The notes under the pieces: model-generated
What the model saw: only the letters and a program-made list of their open reading frames with translations
Databases searched by the model: none
Told to the model about the DNA's origin: nothing
Assembly: GCF_019803445.1 (NCBI RefSeq)
Contig: NZ_CP081844.1
Location: 2,182,501-2,246,500, forward strand
Length of the DNA stretch: 64,000 nucleotides
From: Caenibius sp. WL
GTDB lineage: Bacteria > Pseudomonadota > Alphaproteobacteria > Sphingomonadales > Sphingomonadaceae
Reading direction: 5' to 3'
Part shown: one piece after another, positions 48,812 through 58,687 of the stretch
How positions within the stretch are numbered: the first letter of the stretch is position 1
How the letters are laid out: every line of letters begins with the position of its first letter
Made by a program: the position numbers and the translations under genes

Positions 48812-50922
48812 TGCCGGGCAAATTCACGCAGCATGTCACGCAGGCGACGCTGCAAAACCGCTTCGAACGGCGGGCCGTGGTCATTGGTGCGGTCCAGGGC
48901 GGGATTGGCCTGCTGCTGGCCGGGCGTATGGCCTACCTCTCGATCGCCGAGAACGAGAAGTACAAGATGGAAGCGGAGAGCAACCGGGTCAACCTGGCGC
49001 TGATTCCGCCACGCCGGGGCTGGATTCTCGACCGGAACGGCGCTCCGCTCGCTTCCAACAAGGCCGATTTCCGGGTCGATATCATTCCCGATCGCATGCA
49101 GGATGCGGCGCGCGAAATCGACACGCTGGGCCAGCTTCTGCGGCTGAGCCCGGTTGAAATCCAGGATCTCAAGGACAAGATCGAAGACGCCAGGGGCTGG
49201 CAACCGATCGAGGTCGCCAGCGGGCTGGATTGGGACCGTTTCGCCGCCGTCAGTGTGCGTCTGCCCGATCTTCCCGGTGTGGTGCCGCAGCGGGGCTACA
49301 GCCGGTTCTATCCCACGGGCCCCTCGGTCGGGCACCTGATCGGCTACGTCGGTGCCGCATCGGCCAAGGAGTACGAGAAGGAACGGATTCCTCTCCTCAT
49401 CACGCCCGGCTTCAAGCTCGGCAAGGACGGGATCGAACAGCAGTTCGACAAGGTCCTGCGCGGGCAGCCGGGTGCGCGGCGCATGGAAGTGACAGCCAGC
49501 GGCCGCATCGTGCGCGATCTGGAGACCCGCGAAGACGTTCAGGGCAAATCGATCAAGCTGACCATCGACGGCCCGTTGCAGGACTATGCCGCGCGGCGGA
49601 TCGGGCTTGAATCCGGCTCTGTCGTGGTCATCGACTGCCTGACGGGCGATCTGCTCTGCATGGCGTCGATGCCCAGTTTCGATCCGAACAGCTTTTCCGA
49701 CGGCATTGGCCGTATCGAATGGAAAATGCTTTCGGACGACGATCATGTGCCGCTGCGCAACAAGGTCCTGAAAGGGCTCTATCCCCCCGGATCGACCGTC
49801 AAGCCCATGGTTTCCATGGCTTTTCTCGAAGCGGGTCTCGATCCCCATGCGACGACGTTCTGCGGCGGCGGGCTGCGGGTCGGCAATCGCGTGTTCCACT
49901 GCTGGAACCGGCGCGGGCACGGCACCGTCGACATGGCCAAGGGCATTTATCAGAGCTGCGACGTCTATTTCTATCACTTCGCGCAGCAACTCGGGATGGA
50001 TGTGATCGCGCCGATGGCGCGCAGGCTCGGGATGGGGCAGGAATTTCCCCTGCCGGTGGCAAGCCAGTTCTACGGCACCGTGCCCGATCCGGCCTGGAAG
50101 ATGAAAAAATACGGCCGCGCATGGCAGCCGTTCGACACGGTGAATGCCACCATCGGCCAGGGCTACATGCTGGCCAGCCCGTTGCAACTCGCAGTCATGG
50201 CCGGGCGCCTCGCCACCGGGAACAAGCTCATGCCGCGCCTGTTGCTCGGCAATGAGAAGCCGAAGATCGAATCCATGAATTTCCATGGCGACCACGTTCA
50301 GATTATCCAGAATGCGATGAACGAGGTCGTCAACGGGCGCGGCACCGCAGGTCGGGCAAAACTGCCTATCCCGGAGGTGCAGATGGCGGGCAAGACCGGC
50401 ACGGCGCAGGTGGTTTCACTCAGCGTGTCGAGCGGCAAAGGCGGCCCGTGGAAATACCGTGACCACGGCCTGTTCATCTTCTTCGCCCCGTTCGACAATC
50501 CACGCTATGCAGGGGCGGTGGTGATCGAGCATGGCGGCGGCTCCAGCGCGGCCTATCCGATTGCCCGCGATGTCACAACTTTCCTGTTCAACCCACAGAT
50601 TGCACTCGAAAAACTCTACGAGATGGAGAAACAGTGGGGCGGCACGCCGCAGCAGCGGATGGCAGCGCGTTACGCCAGTTACACCAAGATCTACGGCAGC
50701 GGCGCGCCCAAGGCTCCGAACGAGGAAGCCGCCGCCCAAAGAGCGGAAGAACGCGATCGCGCGGCCGCCCAGCCCAGTGCGATCGCCAGTGAAGCAGTCG
50801 GCCCCGGCGCCGAGCCCAGCGACACCGCGGGCGCGGCTTCGCGGCAAACGCCCGCGCCATCGGCGGATACGGTGGCGCCCACATCCCCCGCTACGCCTGC
50901 TGCCAGCGGAGCCCGGGAATGA
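48811..50922 (+). CDS. mrdA: Penicillin-binding protein 2 (elongation transpeptidase)
   Basis: Peptidoglycan transpeptidase of the elongasome, anchored by one N-terminal membrane segment (about residues 20-45). The 703 aa include the pedestal domain (PPRRGWILDRNG) and the transpeptidase domain. The catalytic motif SxxK is STVK in PPGSTVKPMVSM, the second motif reads SCD in IYQSCDVYFYHF, and the third is KTGT in MAGKTGTAQV. The last 100 residues are a low-complexity Ala/Pro/Glu tail that is longer than in E. coli PBP2. The start overlaps mreD by one base. Confidence 0.96.
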   Translation: MPGKFTQHVTQATLQNRFERRAVVIGAVQGGIGLLLAGRMAYLSIAENEKYKMEAESNRVNLALIPPRRGWILDRNGAPLASNKADFRVDIIPDRMQDAAREIDTLGQLLRLSPVEIQDLKDKIEDARGWQPIEVASGLDWDRFAAVSVRLPDLPGVVPQRGYSRFYPTGPSVGHLIGYVGAASAKEYEKERIPLLITPGFKLGKDGIEQQFDKVLRGQPGARRMEVTASGRIVRDLETREDVQGKSIKLTIDGPLQDYAARRIGLESGSVVVIDCLTGDLLCMASMPSFDPNSFSDGIGRIEWKMLSDDDHVPLRNKVLKGLYPPGSTVKPMVSMAFLEAGLDPHATTFCGGGLRVGNRVFHCWNRRGHGTVDMAKGIYQSCDVYFYHFAQQLGMDVIAPMARRLGMGQEFPLPVASQFYGTVPDPAWKMKKYGRAWQPFDTVNATIGQGYMLASPLQLAVMAGRLATGNKLMPRLLLGNEKPKIESMNFHGDHVQIIQNAMNEVVNGRGTAGRAKLPIPEVQMAGKTGTAQVVSLSVSSGKGGPWKYRDHGLFIFFAPFDNPRYAGAVVIEHGGGSSAAYPIARDVTTFLFNPQIALEKLYEMEKQWGGTPQQRMAARYASYTKIYGSGAPKAPNEEAAAQRAEERDRAAAQPSAIASEAVGPGAEPSDTAGAASRQTPAPSADTVAPTSPATPAASGARE

Positions 50923-52049
50923 GACCGTCCATCGTTCCACCAGCGATTGCCAGCCTGCCATGGCAGGTGATCCTGCCGCTGACGGCGCTGGTGGTGTTCG
51001 GCGCCGCCGTTCTCTACTCGGCGGCGGGTGGGCATATGCAACCCTATGCGGAATCGCATCTGGTCCGCTTCGGAGTCTTCCTGCTGATGGCGCTGATCAT
51101 GGCGCGCTTTCCTCAGGATATCGTGAAGCTTGCGGCTTATCCTGTTTATATCGCCGTGCTTTTTCTTCTGATTCTGGTGGAAACCCTGGGCGCCATCGGC
51201 GGCGGCAGTCAACGGTGGCTCGATCTCGGCTTTATCGTGCTGCAACCTTCGGAATTCATGAAACCGGCTATCGTGCTGGTTCTCGCGCGGTTCTACAGCA
51301 CTTTGCCCGCCAATATGGTCGGCAACTGGCGTTCGCTCATTCCCGCCGGGGCGCTGATCGGCTTGCCTGTCGTTCTGGTCCTGCTGCAGCCCGATCTGGG
51401 AACCGGGCTAGCGATCACGTTCGGCGGGGTGGTGATCATGTTCATGGCCGGGTTGCCGTTCCGCTGGTTCGCCGCGGCAGGCGGGGCCACGCTGGTGGTT
51501 GGCCCCCTCGCCTACTTCTTCGCGCTGCACGATTATCAGCGCCGCCGGGTGACGACATTCCTCGACCCCGAAAGCGATCCGCTGGGCGCGGGCTATCACA
51601 TCACGCAATCCAAGATCGCCATCGGTTCCGGCGGGATCACCGGCAAGGGCTTCGGCCAGGGCTCGCAAAGCCATCTCAATTATCTGCCCGAACCGCATAC
51701 CGATTTCGTGTTCGCCACCATGTCGGAAGAATGGGGCCTGCTCGGCGGCCTGCTCGTGCTGGCGATCTTCGCCATCGTGCTGCGCTGGGGGCTGAGCGTG
51801 GCGTCGCGCGCGCCCGATCGCTTTTCGCGCCTGCTGGCGGTGGGCATGACGGTTACGATCTTCTTCTACATCGCCATCAATCTGATGATGGTGATGGGGC
51901 TGGCCCCGGTTGTCGGCATCCCCCTGCCCTTTATGAGCCATGGCGGATCATCGATGCTGACGAACATGCTCTGCGTCGGCACGCTGATGATGGTGGATCG
52001 CTGGAGCCGGAAAGCCGGTGGGCGCAGCCTGTCGTCCTTCGGCGGGTGA
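50919..52049 (+). CDS. rodA: Peptidoglycan glycosyltransferase RodA
   Basis: SEDS-family polymerase that works with PBP2. The 376 aa have about ten membrane segments; SEDS landmarks are GGSQRWLDLGFIVLQPSEFMK, LLQPDLGTGLAI and PEPHTDFVFATMSEEWG, with LPFMSHGGSSML near the end. The ATG overlaps the mrdA TGA by 4 bp. It is the last gene of the operon, 100 bp before the tRNA-Lys pair. Confidence 0.97.
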   Translation: MRPSIVPPAIASLPWQVILPLTALVVFGAAVLYSAAGGHMQPYAESHLVRFGVFLLMALIMARFPQDIVKLAAYPVYIAVLFLLILVETLGAIGGGSQRWLDLGFIVLQPSEFMKPAIVLVLARFYSTLPANMVGNWRSLIPAGALIGLPVVLVLLQPDLGTGLAITFGGVVIMFMAGLPFRWFAAAGGATLVVGPLAYFFALHDYQRRRVTTFLDPESDPLGAGYHITQSKIAIGSGGITGKGFGQGSQSHLNYLPEPHTDFVFATMSEEWGLLGGLLVLAIFAIVLRWGLSVASRAPDRFSRLLAVGMTVTIFFYIAINLMMVMGLAPVVGIPLPFMSHGGSSMLTNMLCVGTLMMVDRWSRKAGGRSLSSFGG

Positions 52050-52149
52050 GAAACTTTTTCAAAAAATTCTTGCCGTCCCCCTTCCGTCTCGAAAATCAGC
52101 GGCTATAGGGAGCCCACCGTACGAATCGTGCGGTGCCGGAAACGGGAAT

Positions 52150-52225
<76 letters not shown>

Positions 52226-52261
52226 TCCCTTCTCCTTTACGGCACCCCACCAGAACGGAAC

Positions 52262-52337
<76 letters not shown>

Positions 52338-52429
52338 TTCTCCCTCTTCTTCACACGCTTTCATGCCAGCATCGGTAGCGTTCTTCGGCGCGGTTGCGGC
52401 TATCGCGCGTTCCCGTGGCGAACGGCATT

Positions 52430-52455
52430 TCGGCGAGGGAATCTTCCCTCGCCGA
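52430..52455. terminator. Hairpin between the tRNA pair and the efflux operon
   Basis: TCGGCGAGGGA (52430-52440) pairs with TCCCTCGCCGA (52445-52455) around a 4-nt loop. Flanking GGCA (52424-52427) and TGCC (52456-52459) extend the stem past a short bulge. It lies 24 bp from the stop of the minus-strand outer-membrane factor gene and serves convergent transcripts. A weak T-run (CCCCTTTT) follows about 14 nt later on the plus strand. Confidence 0.6.
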
Positions 52456-52478
52456 TGCCAGCCCGGATACCCCTTTTG

Positions 52479-53924
52479 CTATTCAGTGGGCGCAGGGGAT
52501 AGCGGGGCGATATCCTGCCAACCGCCGCCCAATGCCTTGAACAGATCGATCCGCGCCGAGCCGAGGGTGCGGTCGGCGGATGCCAGTGTGGCGCGTGCAT
52601 CCAGCAAGGTCCGCTGCGTATCCAACAGTTCGAGAAACGACAGCGAGCCAGCCCGGTAACGCCGGTTGGCGAGATCGTATGCCGTGCTGGCCCGATTGGC
52701 TGCATCGGCCAGTGCCTCCCGCCGCGCGGCTTCGGCGGCAACCATGGTCAGGGCCTGTTCCACTTCTTTCAGAGCGGTCAGCACCGCGCCGTCGAACCTT
52801 GCCAGGGATGCCTGCGCCCCCGCTTCCGCCTGCGCGATCCGCGCGCGGGCGACGGCGATGTTGGGGAAGCTCCACGACAGCAAGGGGCCGAATGAGAAAC
52901 TGAAGGAATCGCTGCCTTTGACCTGATCGTTGCGGAAGAAGTTGCCCGATCCGCCAAGTGCGATGCGCGGATAGAGGTCGGCCGTGGCCACCCCGATCCG
53001 GGCTGTGTCGGCGGCCAGTTGCCGTTCCGCTTCGCGAACGTCCGGGCGGCGGGCGATCAGCCCCTGCCCGTCCCCTACCGGGATTGGTGACACTGGCTGC
53101 GGCATTCTGGTGCATCGGCGCGCTTCTTCCGGGACCTGAGCCGGGGGCAGCCCCATCAATGCCGCCAGTTCGAACAAGGCATATTGCCGTGCGCCTTCCA
53201 GCGGCGGCAGGGCGGCGCGGGCATTGGCAAGGGCCGCCGCCGCGCGTTCCACGTCGAGACGCGATGCCGTGCCCACGCGCTGCTGCGTGGTCACGATTTC
53301 CAGACCGCGCTGGGCGATGGCGATCGATTCCCGGGCAACGGCGCCGGATTCGGCCAGAACGCAAGCACCGGTATAAGCCCGTGCGGTTTCGGCGGCGACG
53401 ATCACCGCCACGCGATCCCGCGCGGCGGCAGTGGCATCGCGATCCGCCCGCGCCGCCTCGATCGAACGGGTGATGCGGCCGAACAGATCCACTTCCCACG
53501 AAATGCCCATGCCCCCGGTGTAGGACCACTGTTCCTTGCCGCTGCCCTGGCCGGCGACGCCGGAACCATCGCCATAGCTGGCCCCGCCGGAAAGATCGGT
53601 GGACGGCAACCGTCCGCTGTGCGATTCCCGCAGGACCGCCTGTGCCCGGGCCAGATTGGCCGCAGCCACGCGCAGATCGGTGTTGGCGACCAGAGCCTTG
53701 CCGATCAGGCTGTCGAGCGCCGGATCGTCATAGAGGCGCCACCACCGGCCCTGCGGCTGTTCGGCCGATGTGCCGGGGGCCGCGCTGACGAACGGCCCCG
53801 CGCTCGCTTCGGGCAGAGGGGCTGGCGGGCGATAGTCGGGCCCGGCGGCGCATGCTCCCAGCCCCACGACGCAAGTGGAAACGAACAGCGCCCGGCGCAT
53901 GATCCTGCCGGTTGTCTTACGCAT
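52479..53924 (-). CDS. RND efflux outer-membrane factor (NodT/OprM-type lipoprotein)
   Basis: TolC-like outer-membrane channel of 481 aa. The signal ends in a lipobox (GLGAC), then AAGPDYRPPAP, the usual beginning of the NodT group. The rest is the duplicated OEP repeat with long helices (NLARAQAVLRE, RADRDATAAARDRVAV, RIAQAEAGAQASLARFDGAV). The ATG at 53924 lies inside the end of the pump gene (8-bp overlap), with GGAG 7 nt upstream. It completes the tripartite pump. Confidence 0.93.
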   Translation of the reverse strand: MRKTTGRIMRRALFVSTCVVGLGACAAGPDYRPPAPLPEASAGPFVSAAPGTSAEQPQGRWWRLYDDPALDSLIGKALVANTDLRVAAANLARAQAVLRESHSGRLPSTDLSGGASYGDGSGVAGQGSGKEQWSYTGGMGISWEVDLFGRITRSIEAARADRDATAAARDRVAVIVAAETARAYTGACVLAESGAVARESIAIAQRGLEIVTTQQRVGTASRLDVERAAAALANARAALPPLEGARQYALFELAALMGLPPAQVPEEARRCTRMPQPVSPIPVGDGQGLIARRPDVREAERQLAADTARIGVATADLYPRIALGGSGNFFRNDQVKGSDSFSFSFGPLLSWSFPNIAVARARIAQAEAGAQASLARFDGAVLTALKEVEQALTMVAAEAARREALADAANRASTAYDLANRRYRAGSLSFLELLDTQRTLLDARATLASADRTLGSARIDLFKALGGGWQDIAPLSPAPTE

Positions 53925-56900
53925 GGGATATCTCCGTCCGGGCCAGCAGCTTGGCCCGCTCGCTTTCCGCGGCGGCCCGGTGATCGCGGGCCACGAAACT
54001 GTAGATCGTGGGTAGTACGAACAGGGTGAACATGGTGCCGACCAGCATCCCCATCACCACCACGATACCGATGGCAAAGCGGCTGGCCGCACCGGCGCCG
54101 TTGGCGAACAGCAGCGGCACGAGGCCCGCCACCATGGCTGCCGTGGTCATCAGCACAGGGCGCATGCGGACCGCCGCCGCGCGCTGGATCGCCTCAATCC
54201 GGCTCAGGCCCTGGCTGTGCTGCATCTCGTTGGCGAACGACACCATCAGGATGCCGTGCTTCGATATCAGCCCGATCAACGTCACCAGCCCGATCTGGGT
54301 GTAGATGTTGAGCGTGGCATAACCGAGATAGAGCGGCACCAGCGCCCCGCACACCGCCAGCGGCACGGTGACAAGGATCACCACCGGATCGCGGAAGCTT
54401 TCGAACTGGGCGGCGAGCACCAGGAAAATCACCACCAGCGCGAAACCGAACGAGATCGTCAACCGATCCCCTTCGTGCACGTACTGCCGGCTGTCCGAGA
54501 GCCAGTCCACTGTCATGCCCGGGGGCATCGGCTGCGATTCCAGGAAGGACACCGCTTCGCCCATGGTGACACCCGGAGCCAGAACCGCCGAGATCGTGGC
54601 CGAGTTCATCTGATTGAACTGCGGCAACTGGTTGGCTTGCGGACGCATGTCCACACGCACCACGGTGGCCAGAGGCACGAGCGCCCCACTGTCCGCCTTG
54701 ACGTAGTAACGGCCGAGACTTTCGGGCGTGAGGCGCTTGTCCTGCGGGACCTGCGCGATCACATCGTAGGAACGGTCATGCCAGTTGAAACGGTTGACGT
54801 AGTTTTCCCCCACCAGCGTGGCCAGCGTTCCGGCAATCGCATCCATCGACACGCCCATCTGCCCGGCCTTCTCCCGGTCGATGGTGATCCGTGCTTCCGG
54901 GCTGTCGAAAGCGAGATCGCTGTCGACGAAAGCGAACAACCCGCTGCCCCATGCCGCGCCCTTGATCGTTTCGAGCGTGGCGTAGATTTCCGGGAATTCG
55001 TCGGGTGAGCGGATCACCATCTGCACCGGCAGGCCGCCGCTGCCGGCGGGAAGCGGCGGAGGCTGGAACGAAGTCGCGAAAACGCCGGTGATCCCCGATC
55101 CTTCCGCGTTCAACTGGGCCTGAATATCGTCGGCCGTCCGGTCGCGGTCGGCCCAGTCCTTGAGAATGATCCCGCCGAACCCGGCATTCTGCGCGTCCAG
55201 ACCGTTGGCGTACCAAGAACTGACATATTCGGGCATCGAGACGAAGATTGCCTGAAGCCCCTTGGTGAACCGCGCCGTATAATCGACATTGGCGTATTGC
55301 GGGGCTTTCGATTGGACGAACACGTAGCCCATATCCTCCTGCGGGGCGAGTTCGCGCCGCGCGCCGGAAAACAGGATCACGATCCCCGCCAGCACCGCCA
55401 GACCCACCAGCAACACCGCGCCCCGCGCCGCCAGCGTCTGGCCCAACAGCCTTTCATAGCCGTGTGTCAGGCGCTCCATGGTGTGCTCGATCCGGCGGGC
55501 AAGCTTGCCTTCGTTCATCTTGTCGTTGAGCAGGAAGCTGCTCATCATCGGCGACAGCGTCAGCGCGATCACGCCCGAGACGATCACCGCCCCGGCAAGC
55601 GTGAAAGCGAATTCGCGGAACAGGGCCCCGGTCAGGCCGCCCATCAGGCCGATCGGGGTATAGACCGCGGCCAGCGTGATCGTCATCGCGATCACCGGCC
55701 CGACGATCTCACGCGCGCCGACAAGCGCGGCTTCCACGGCGGACAACCCTTCCTCGATATGACGGTGGATATTCTCGACCACCACGATGGCATCATCGAC
55801 CACCAGTCCGATGGCCAGAACCATGGCCAGCAGAGTGAGCAGATTGAGCGAGAAGCCGAACGCCAGCATCAGAGCCGCCGTGCCCACCAGCGAAAGCGGA
55901 ATGGTGACGACAGGAATAATCACCGCCCGCACCGACCCGAGGAACAGGAAGATGACGATGACCACGATCACGATGGCTTCGACCAGCGTGTGCGTCACTT
56001 CATCGATCGAAGCGTTCACGAAATGGGCCACGTCGAACTGGCTGATCACTTCCAGCCCCGGCGGGGCGACGCGCTGGATATCGGGCAGAAGCCCTTTCAC
56101 CGTGCGGACGATTTCCAGCGGATTGCCATCAGGCGTGGGCGATATGGCGATGAACACCGCCGTCCGCCCCCGGCTCCACGCGTTGCTGTTGTAATTCTGG
56201 CCGCCAATCTCGATTGCGCCGATATCGCGCAGGCGAACAAGGCCATCCTTGCCGCTTTTCACCACCATGTTGCGGAAATCGTCGACATTGGTGAGATCGG
56301 TGCCTGCCGTGATGTTGATCGCGGTATCGGTCCCTTTGAGTTGACCCGGCGCCGCCTGTACGTTGTTGGCGCGCAGAGCCGCTGCCACTTCCCCGGCGGA
56401 TAGCCCACGTGCGGCCAGCTTGTCGGGATCGAGCCACACGCGCATGGCAAGCGTCTGCCCGCCGCCGATATCGGCCGAAGCCACGCCGGGAACGGCGGTG
56501 ATCAACGGCTGGGCAACGCGGGTGGCGAAATCGGTGATCTGCGGAATCGTCAGCGTATCGCTGCTGAACGAGATATATTGCACGGCCGAAGCGCCATCGG
56601 TGATTTTGGTAATCACCGGATCGCTCGCCCCCGGCGGCAGGCGGTATTTCACCTGCTGCACTTTGGCGAGAACTTCGGTCATCGAACGGTCCGCATCGGC
56701 GTTCAGCACGAGCTTGGCCTTGACCTGGCTGCGCCCCTGCGTCGACGTGGAAGTGAGGTATTCGATCCCGTTAGCCGTGGCGATGGCCTGTGCGATAGGG
56801 GTCGTGATGAACCCCTGCATCACATCCTGCGTCGCGCCCGGATAGGACGTGTTCACCACAATCGTGGCGCTTTCCATGTTCGGATATTCGCGCACCTGCA

Positions 56901-56994
56901 ACAGGAACACCGAGGCGCCGCCGATCAACAGAATCAGCAGGCTCACCACGATGGAAAGGATCGGGCGGCGGATGAAAAGGTCGGTAAAGCGCAC
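53917..56994 (-). CDS. RND multidrug efflux permease (HAE-1 type)
   Basis: Proton-driven inner-membrane pump, 1025 aa, with 12 membrane segments in two halves and two large periplasmic loops. It begins MRFTDLFIRRPILSIVVSLL. TM4 holds LAIGLVVDDAIVVVENIHRH with the paired Asp residues of the proton relay. GLISKHGILMVSFANE lies in TM10, with the conserved Lys. The gap to the adaptor stop is 3 bp. Similarity by eye is to the MexI/MexF-like group; the substrate range is unknown. Confidence 0.95.
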   Translation of the reverse strand: MRFTDLFIRRPILSIVVSLLILLIGGASVFLLQVREYPNMESATIVVNTSYPGATQDVMQGFITTPIAQAIATANGIEYLTSTSTQGRSQVKAKLVLNADADRSMTEVLAKVQQVKYRLPPGASDPVITKITDGASAVQYISFSSDTLTIPQITDFATRVAQPLITAVPGVASADIGGGQTLAMRVWLDPDKLAARGLSAGEVAAALRANNVQAAPGQLKGTDTAINITAGTDLTNVDDFRNMVVKSGKDGLVRLRDIGAIEIGGQNYNSNAWSRGRTAVFIAISPTPDGNPLEIVRTVKGLLPDIQRVAPPGLEVISQFDVAHFVNASIDEVTHTLVEAIVIVVIVIFLFLGSVRAVIIPVVTIPLSLVGTAALMLAFGFSLNLLTLLAMVLAIGLVVDDAIVVVENIHRHIEEGLSAVEAALVGAREIVGPVIAMTITLAAVYTPIGLMGGLTGALFREFAFTLAGAVIVSGVIALTLSPMMSSFLLNDKMNEGKLARRIEHTMERLTHGYERLLGQTLAARGAVLLVGLAVLAGIVILFSGARRELAPQEDMGYVFVQSKAPQYANVDYTARFTKGLQAIFVSMPEYVSSWYANGLDAQNAGFGGIILKDWADRDRTADDIQAQLNAEGSGITGVFATSFQPPPLPAGSGGLPVQMVIRSPDEFPEIYATLETIKGAAWGSGLFAFVDSDLAFDSPEARITIDREKAGQMGVSMDAIAGTLATLVGENYVNRFNWHDRSYDVIAQVPQDKRLTPESLGRYYVKADSGALVPLATVVRVDMRPQANQLPQFNQMNSATISAVLAPGVTMGEAVSFLESQPMPPGMTVDWLSDSRQYVHEGDRLTISFGFALVVIFLVLAAQFESFRDPVVILVTVPLAVCGALVPLYLGYATLNIYTQIGLVTLIGLISKHGILMVSFANEMQHSQGLSRIEAIQRAAAVRMRPVLMTTAAMVAGLVPLLFANGAGAASRFAIGIVVVMGMLVGTMFTLFVLPTIYSFVARDHRAAAESERAKLLARTEISHA

Positions 56995-56997
56995 CGG

Positions 56998-58122
56998 TCA
57001 GTCCTTCAACGCGGGAACGATGGTCTTGACCCGCACCGGCGCCCCCGGCTGCACGCGGATCTGCCCTTCGGCCACCACCACGTCACCGGCCTTGAGTCCC
57101 TTGGTGACGATCACACTATCGCCGATCCGGCGCCCGGTGGTCACGGCCACGATGGCCGCCTTGCCTTCCTTGCGCGCGTTCTTGCCGCGAATGACCGTCA
57201 CGCTGTCGCCCGAAGCCGATGTCTGAATGGCGGTGACAGGCACCACCAGCGCCCCGCCCTGCGGCGGCAGTTCCAGCGCCACGGTCACATACATGCCAGG
57301 ACGCAGAACCTGCCCGGGATTGGGCAGCAGCGCCTGCACCAGGACATTGCGCGTGTCTTCGCCGATGCGCGGTTCGATCGTCGTCACCCGCCCGGTGAAC
57401 ACGCGGCCCGGCCACGCATCGGAGATCAGACGGACAGTGCCGCCGACCTTGAGATGGGACAGATCCTGCTGCGGCACGGTGAAATCGGCGTAGAGCCGGT
57501 CGAGCGCGGTCAGCGAAGCGATTTCATCGCCGGGGTTCAGGTACTGGCCCAGATTGACCCGCCGCACACCGATCTGCCCGGCAAAGGGGGCGACAATGCG
57601 CTTCTGCGCGATCCGCGCGTCGTATTGCCGCACGGCGGCGATGGCCTGATCGTATTCCGCCCGCCGCTGATCGAGCACTTCACGCGATTCCGCGCCGGTG
57701 GGCGCCAGTTCGCGCGACCGGGCCAATTGCAGCCGGGCGAATTCCGCCTTGGCCGCCGCCGCGGCGCGGTCCGCGCGTTCGGGCCCATCGAACAGTTGCA
57801 CGAGCGGCGCCCCGGCCCCGACATGCGCCCCCGCCTGGAACCGGATCGCGGTAACACGGCCCGCCACTTCGGGCGCCAGCATCACCTCCTGAACCGCGCG
57901 CAGGGAACCGACCGCTTCGAGCGCATTCGGCATATCGCGCGGCTCCACGAATGTCGCGGTCACGACCGTGGGCGGCGGCGCGGCCTGTGCGGGCGCGGCA
58001 TTGCGCCAGCTCCGCCATGCGAACAGCAGCAGGAAAACGATAACGATGAGGCCGACTGCCATTGCGGCCTGCCGCCATGGCAGGACCGGCTCCTTGCCGG
58101 TCTGGCTCGATGATGTCTGCAA
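56998..58122 (-). CDS. RND efflux periplasmic adaptor subunit
   Basis: Membrane fusion protein of 374 aa. I set the start at TTG 58122: GGGGAG lies 5 nt upstream, and upstream alternatives would lie beyond the SoxR-type promoter. The N terminus has a polar stretch, then a membrane anchor (AVGLIVIVFLLLFAWRSW) at about residues 20-38. Lipoyl halves (VAGRVTAIRFQAGAHVGAG and KRIVAPFAGQIGVR), a helical hairpin and the beta-barrel follow. It opens the adaptor-pump-channel operon and is likely activated by oxidised SoxR. Confidence 0.93.
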   Translation of the reverse strand: MQTSSSQTGKEPVLPWRQAAMAVGLIVIVFLLLFAWRSWRNAAPAQAAPPPTVVTATFVEPRDMPNALEAVGSLRAVQEVMLAPEVAGRVTAIRFQAGAHVGAGAPLVQLFDGPERADRAAAAAKAEFARLQLARSRELAPTGAESREVLDQRRAEYDQAIAAVRQYDARIAQKRIVAPFAGQIGVRRVNLGQYLNPGDEIASLTALDRLYADFTVPQQDLSHLKVGGTVRLISDAWPGRVFTGRVTTIEPRIGEDTRNVLVQALLPNPGQVLRPGMYVTVALELPPQGGALVVPVTAIQTSASGDSVTVIRGKNARKEGKAAIVAVTTGRRIGDSVIVTKGLKAGDVVVAEGQIRVQPGAPVRVKTIVPALKD

Positions 58123-58152
58123 GATAGCTCCCCTTGCGAATCCGGAGGCACG

Positions 58153-58183
58153 CTCATAGAACCTCAACAATGGTTGAGGTAAA
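58153..58183 (-). promoter_or_regulatory. SoxR-type promoter of the RND operon (19-bp spacer)
   Basis: On the minus strand, -35 TTTACC (58183-58178) and -10 TATGAG (58158-58153) are separated by 19 bp. An overlong spacer is the hallmark of promoters that MerR-family activators untwist. The -35 TTTACC and its overlap with the operator match the E. coli soxS promoter. The start site would fall near 58146, about 24 nt above the TTG start. Confidence 0.8.
58162..58179. promoter_or_regulatory. SoxR box
   Basis: CCTCAA-CAATGG-TTGAGG is an 18-bp inverted repeat whose outer hexamers are identical to the known SoxR operator (CCTCAAGN4CTTGAGG-like). It sits within the 19-bp spacer of the efflux promoter and 46 bp before soxR. 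Confidence 0.88.
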
Positions 58184-58225
58184 GCCTTTTGTTCGCGCCC
58201 TCTTGTTCGATGGCATAAAAACCGC

Positions 58226-58675
58226 ATGAATTCGGACATGCATCATCGTGCACTGTCGGTGGGCGAAGTTGCACGCCGGGCCGGCATCTCCGTTTCGGCG
58301 CTGCATTTCTACGAAAAGCAGGGCCTGATCGAAAGTTGGCGGACAAGCGGGAACCAGCGGCGTTATCACCGCTCGGTCCTGCGCCTGATCGCAATCATCC
58401 GGATCGCCCAGCGGGTCGGCATTCCGCTGGCCGATATCAAGGCCCACTTGCCGTCCCCGCGCGGAAGCGGGGCGATCACCGGCGATGACTGGGCGGCGAT
58501 GTCGCGCGATTGGCACCGCGATCTCGACCAGCGGATCACGCTGTTGACCCGCCTGCGCGATCAACTGGATTCGTGCATCGGCTGCGGTTGTCTGTCGATC
58601 GCCAACTGCCCCTTGCGCAATCCGAACGACCGGGCAGCGGCATATGGCCCCGGCGCGCGCATCGCGGACCTGTAG
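58226..58675 (+). CDS. soxR: Redox-sensing transcriptional activator SoxR
   Basis: MerR-family regulator with a [2Fe-2S] cluster that responds to redox-cycling compounds. The 149 aa have the MerR helix-turn-helix (LSVGEVARRAGISVSALHFYE) at residues 10-30. The cluster Cys are at 117, 120, 122 and 128 (CIGCGCLSIANC), the E. coli spacing. ATG 58238 is an alternative start. No soxS is seen, so SoxR probably acts directly on efflux, as outside the enterics. Confidence 0.95.
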   Translation: MNSDMHHRALSVGEVARRAGISVSALHFYEKQGLIESWRTSGNQRRYHRSVLRLIAIIRIAQRVGIPLADIKAHLPSPRGSGAITGDDWAAMSRDWHRDLDQRITLLTRLRDQLDSCIGCGCLSIANCPLRNPNDRAAAYGPGARIADL

Positions 58676-58687
58676 CGCCCCTTCGCG

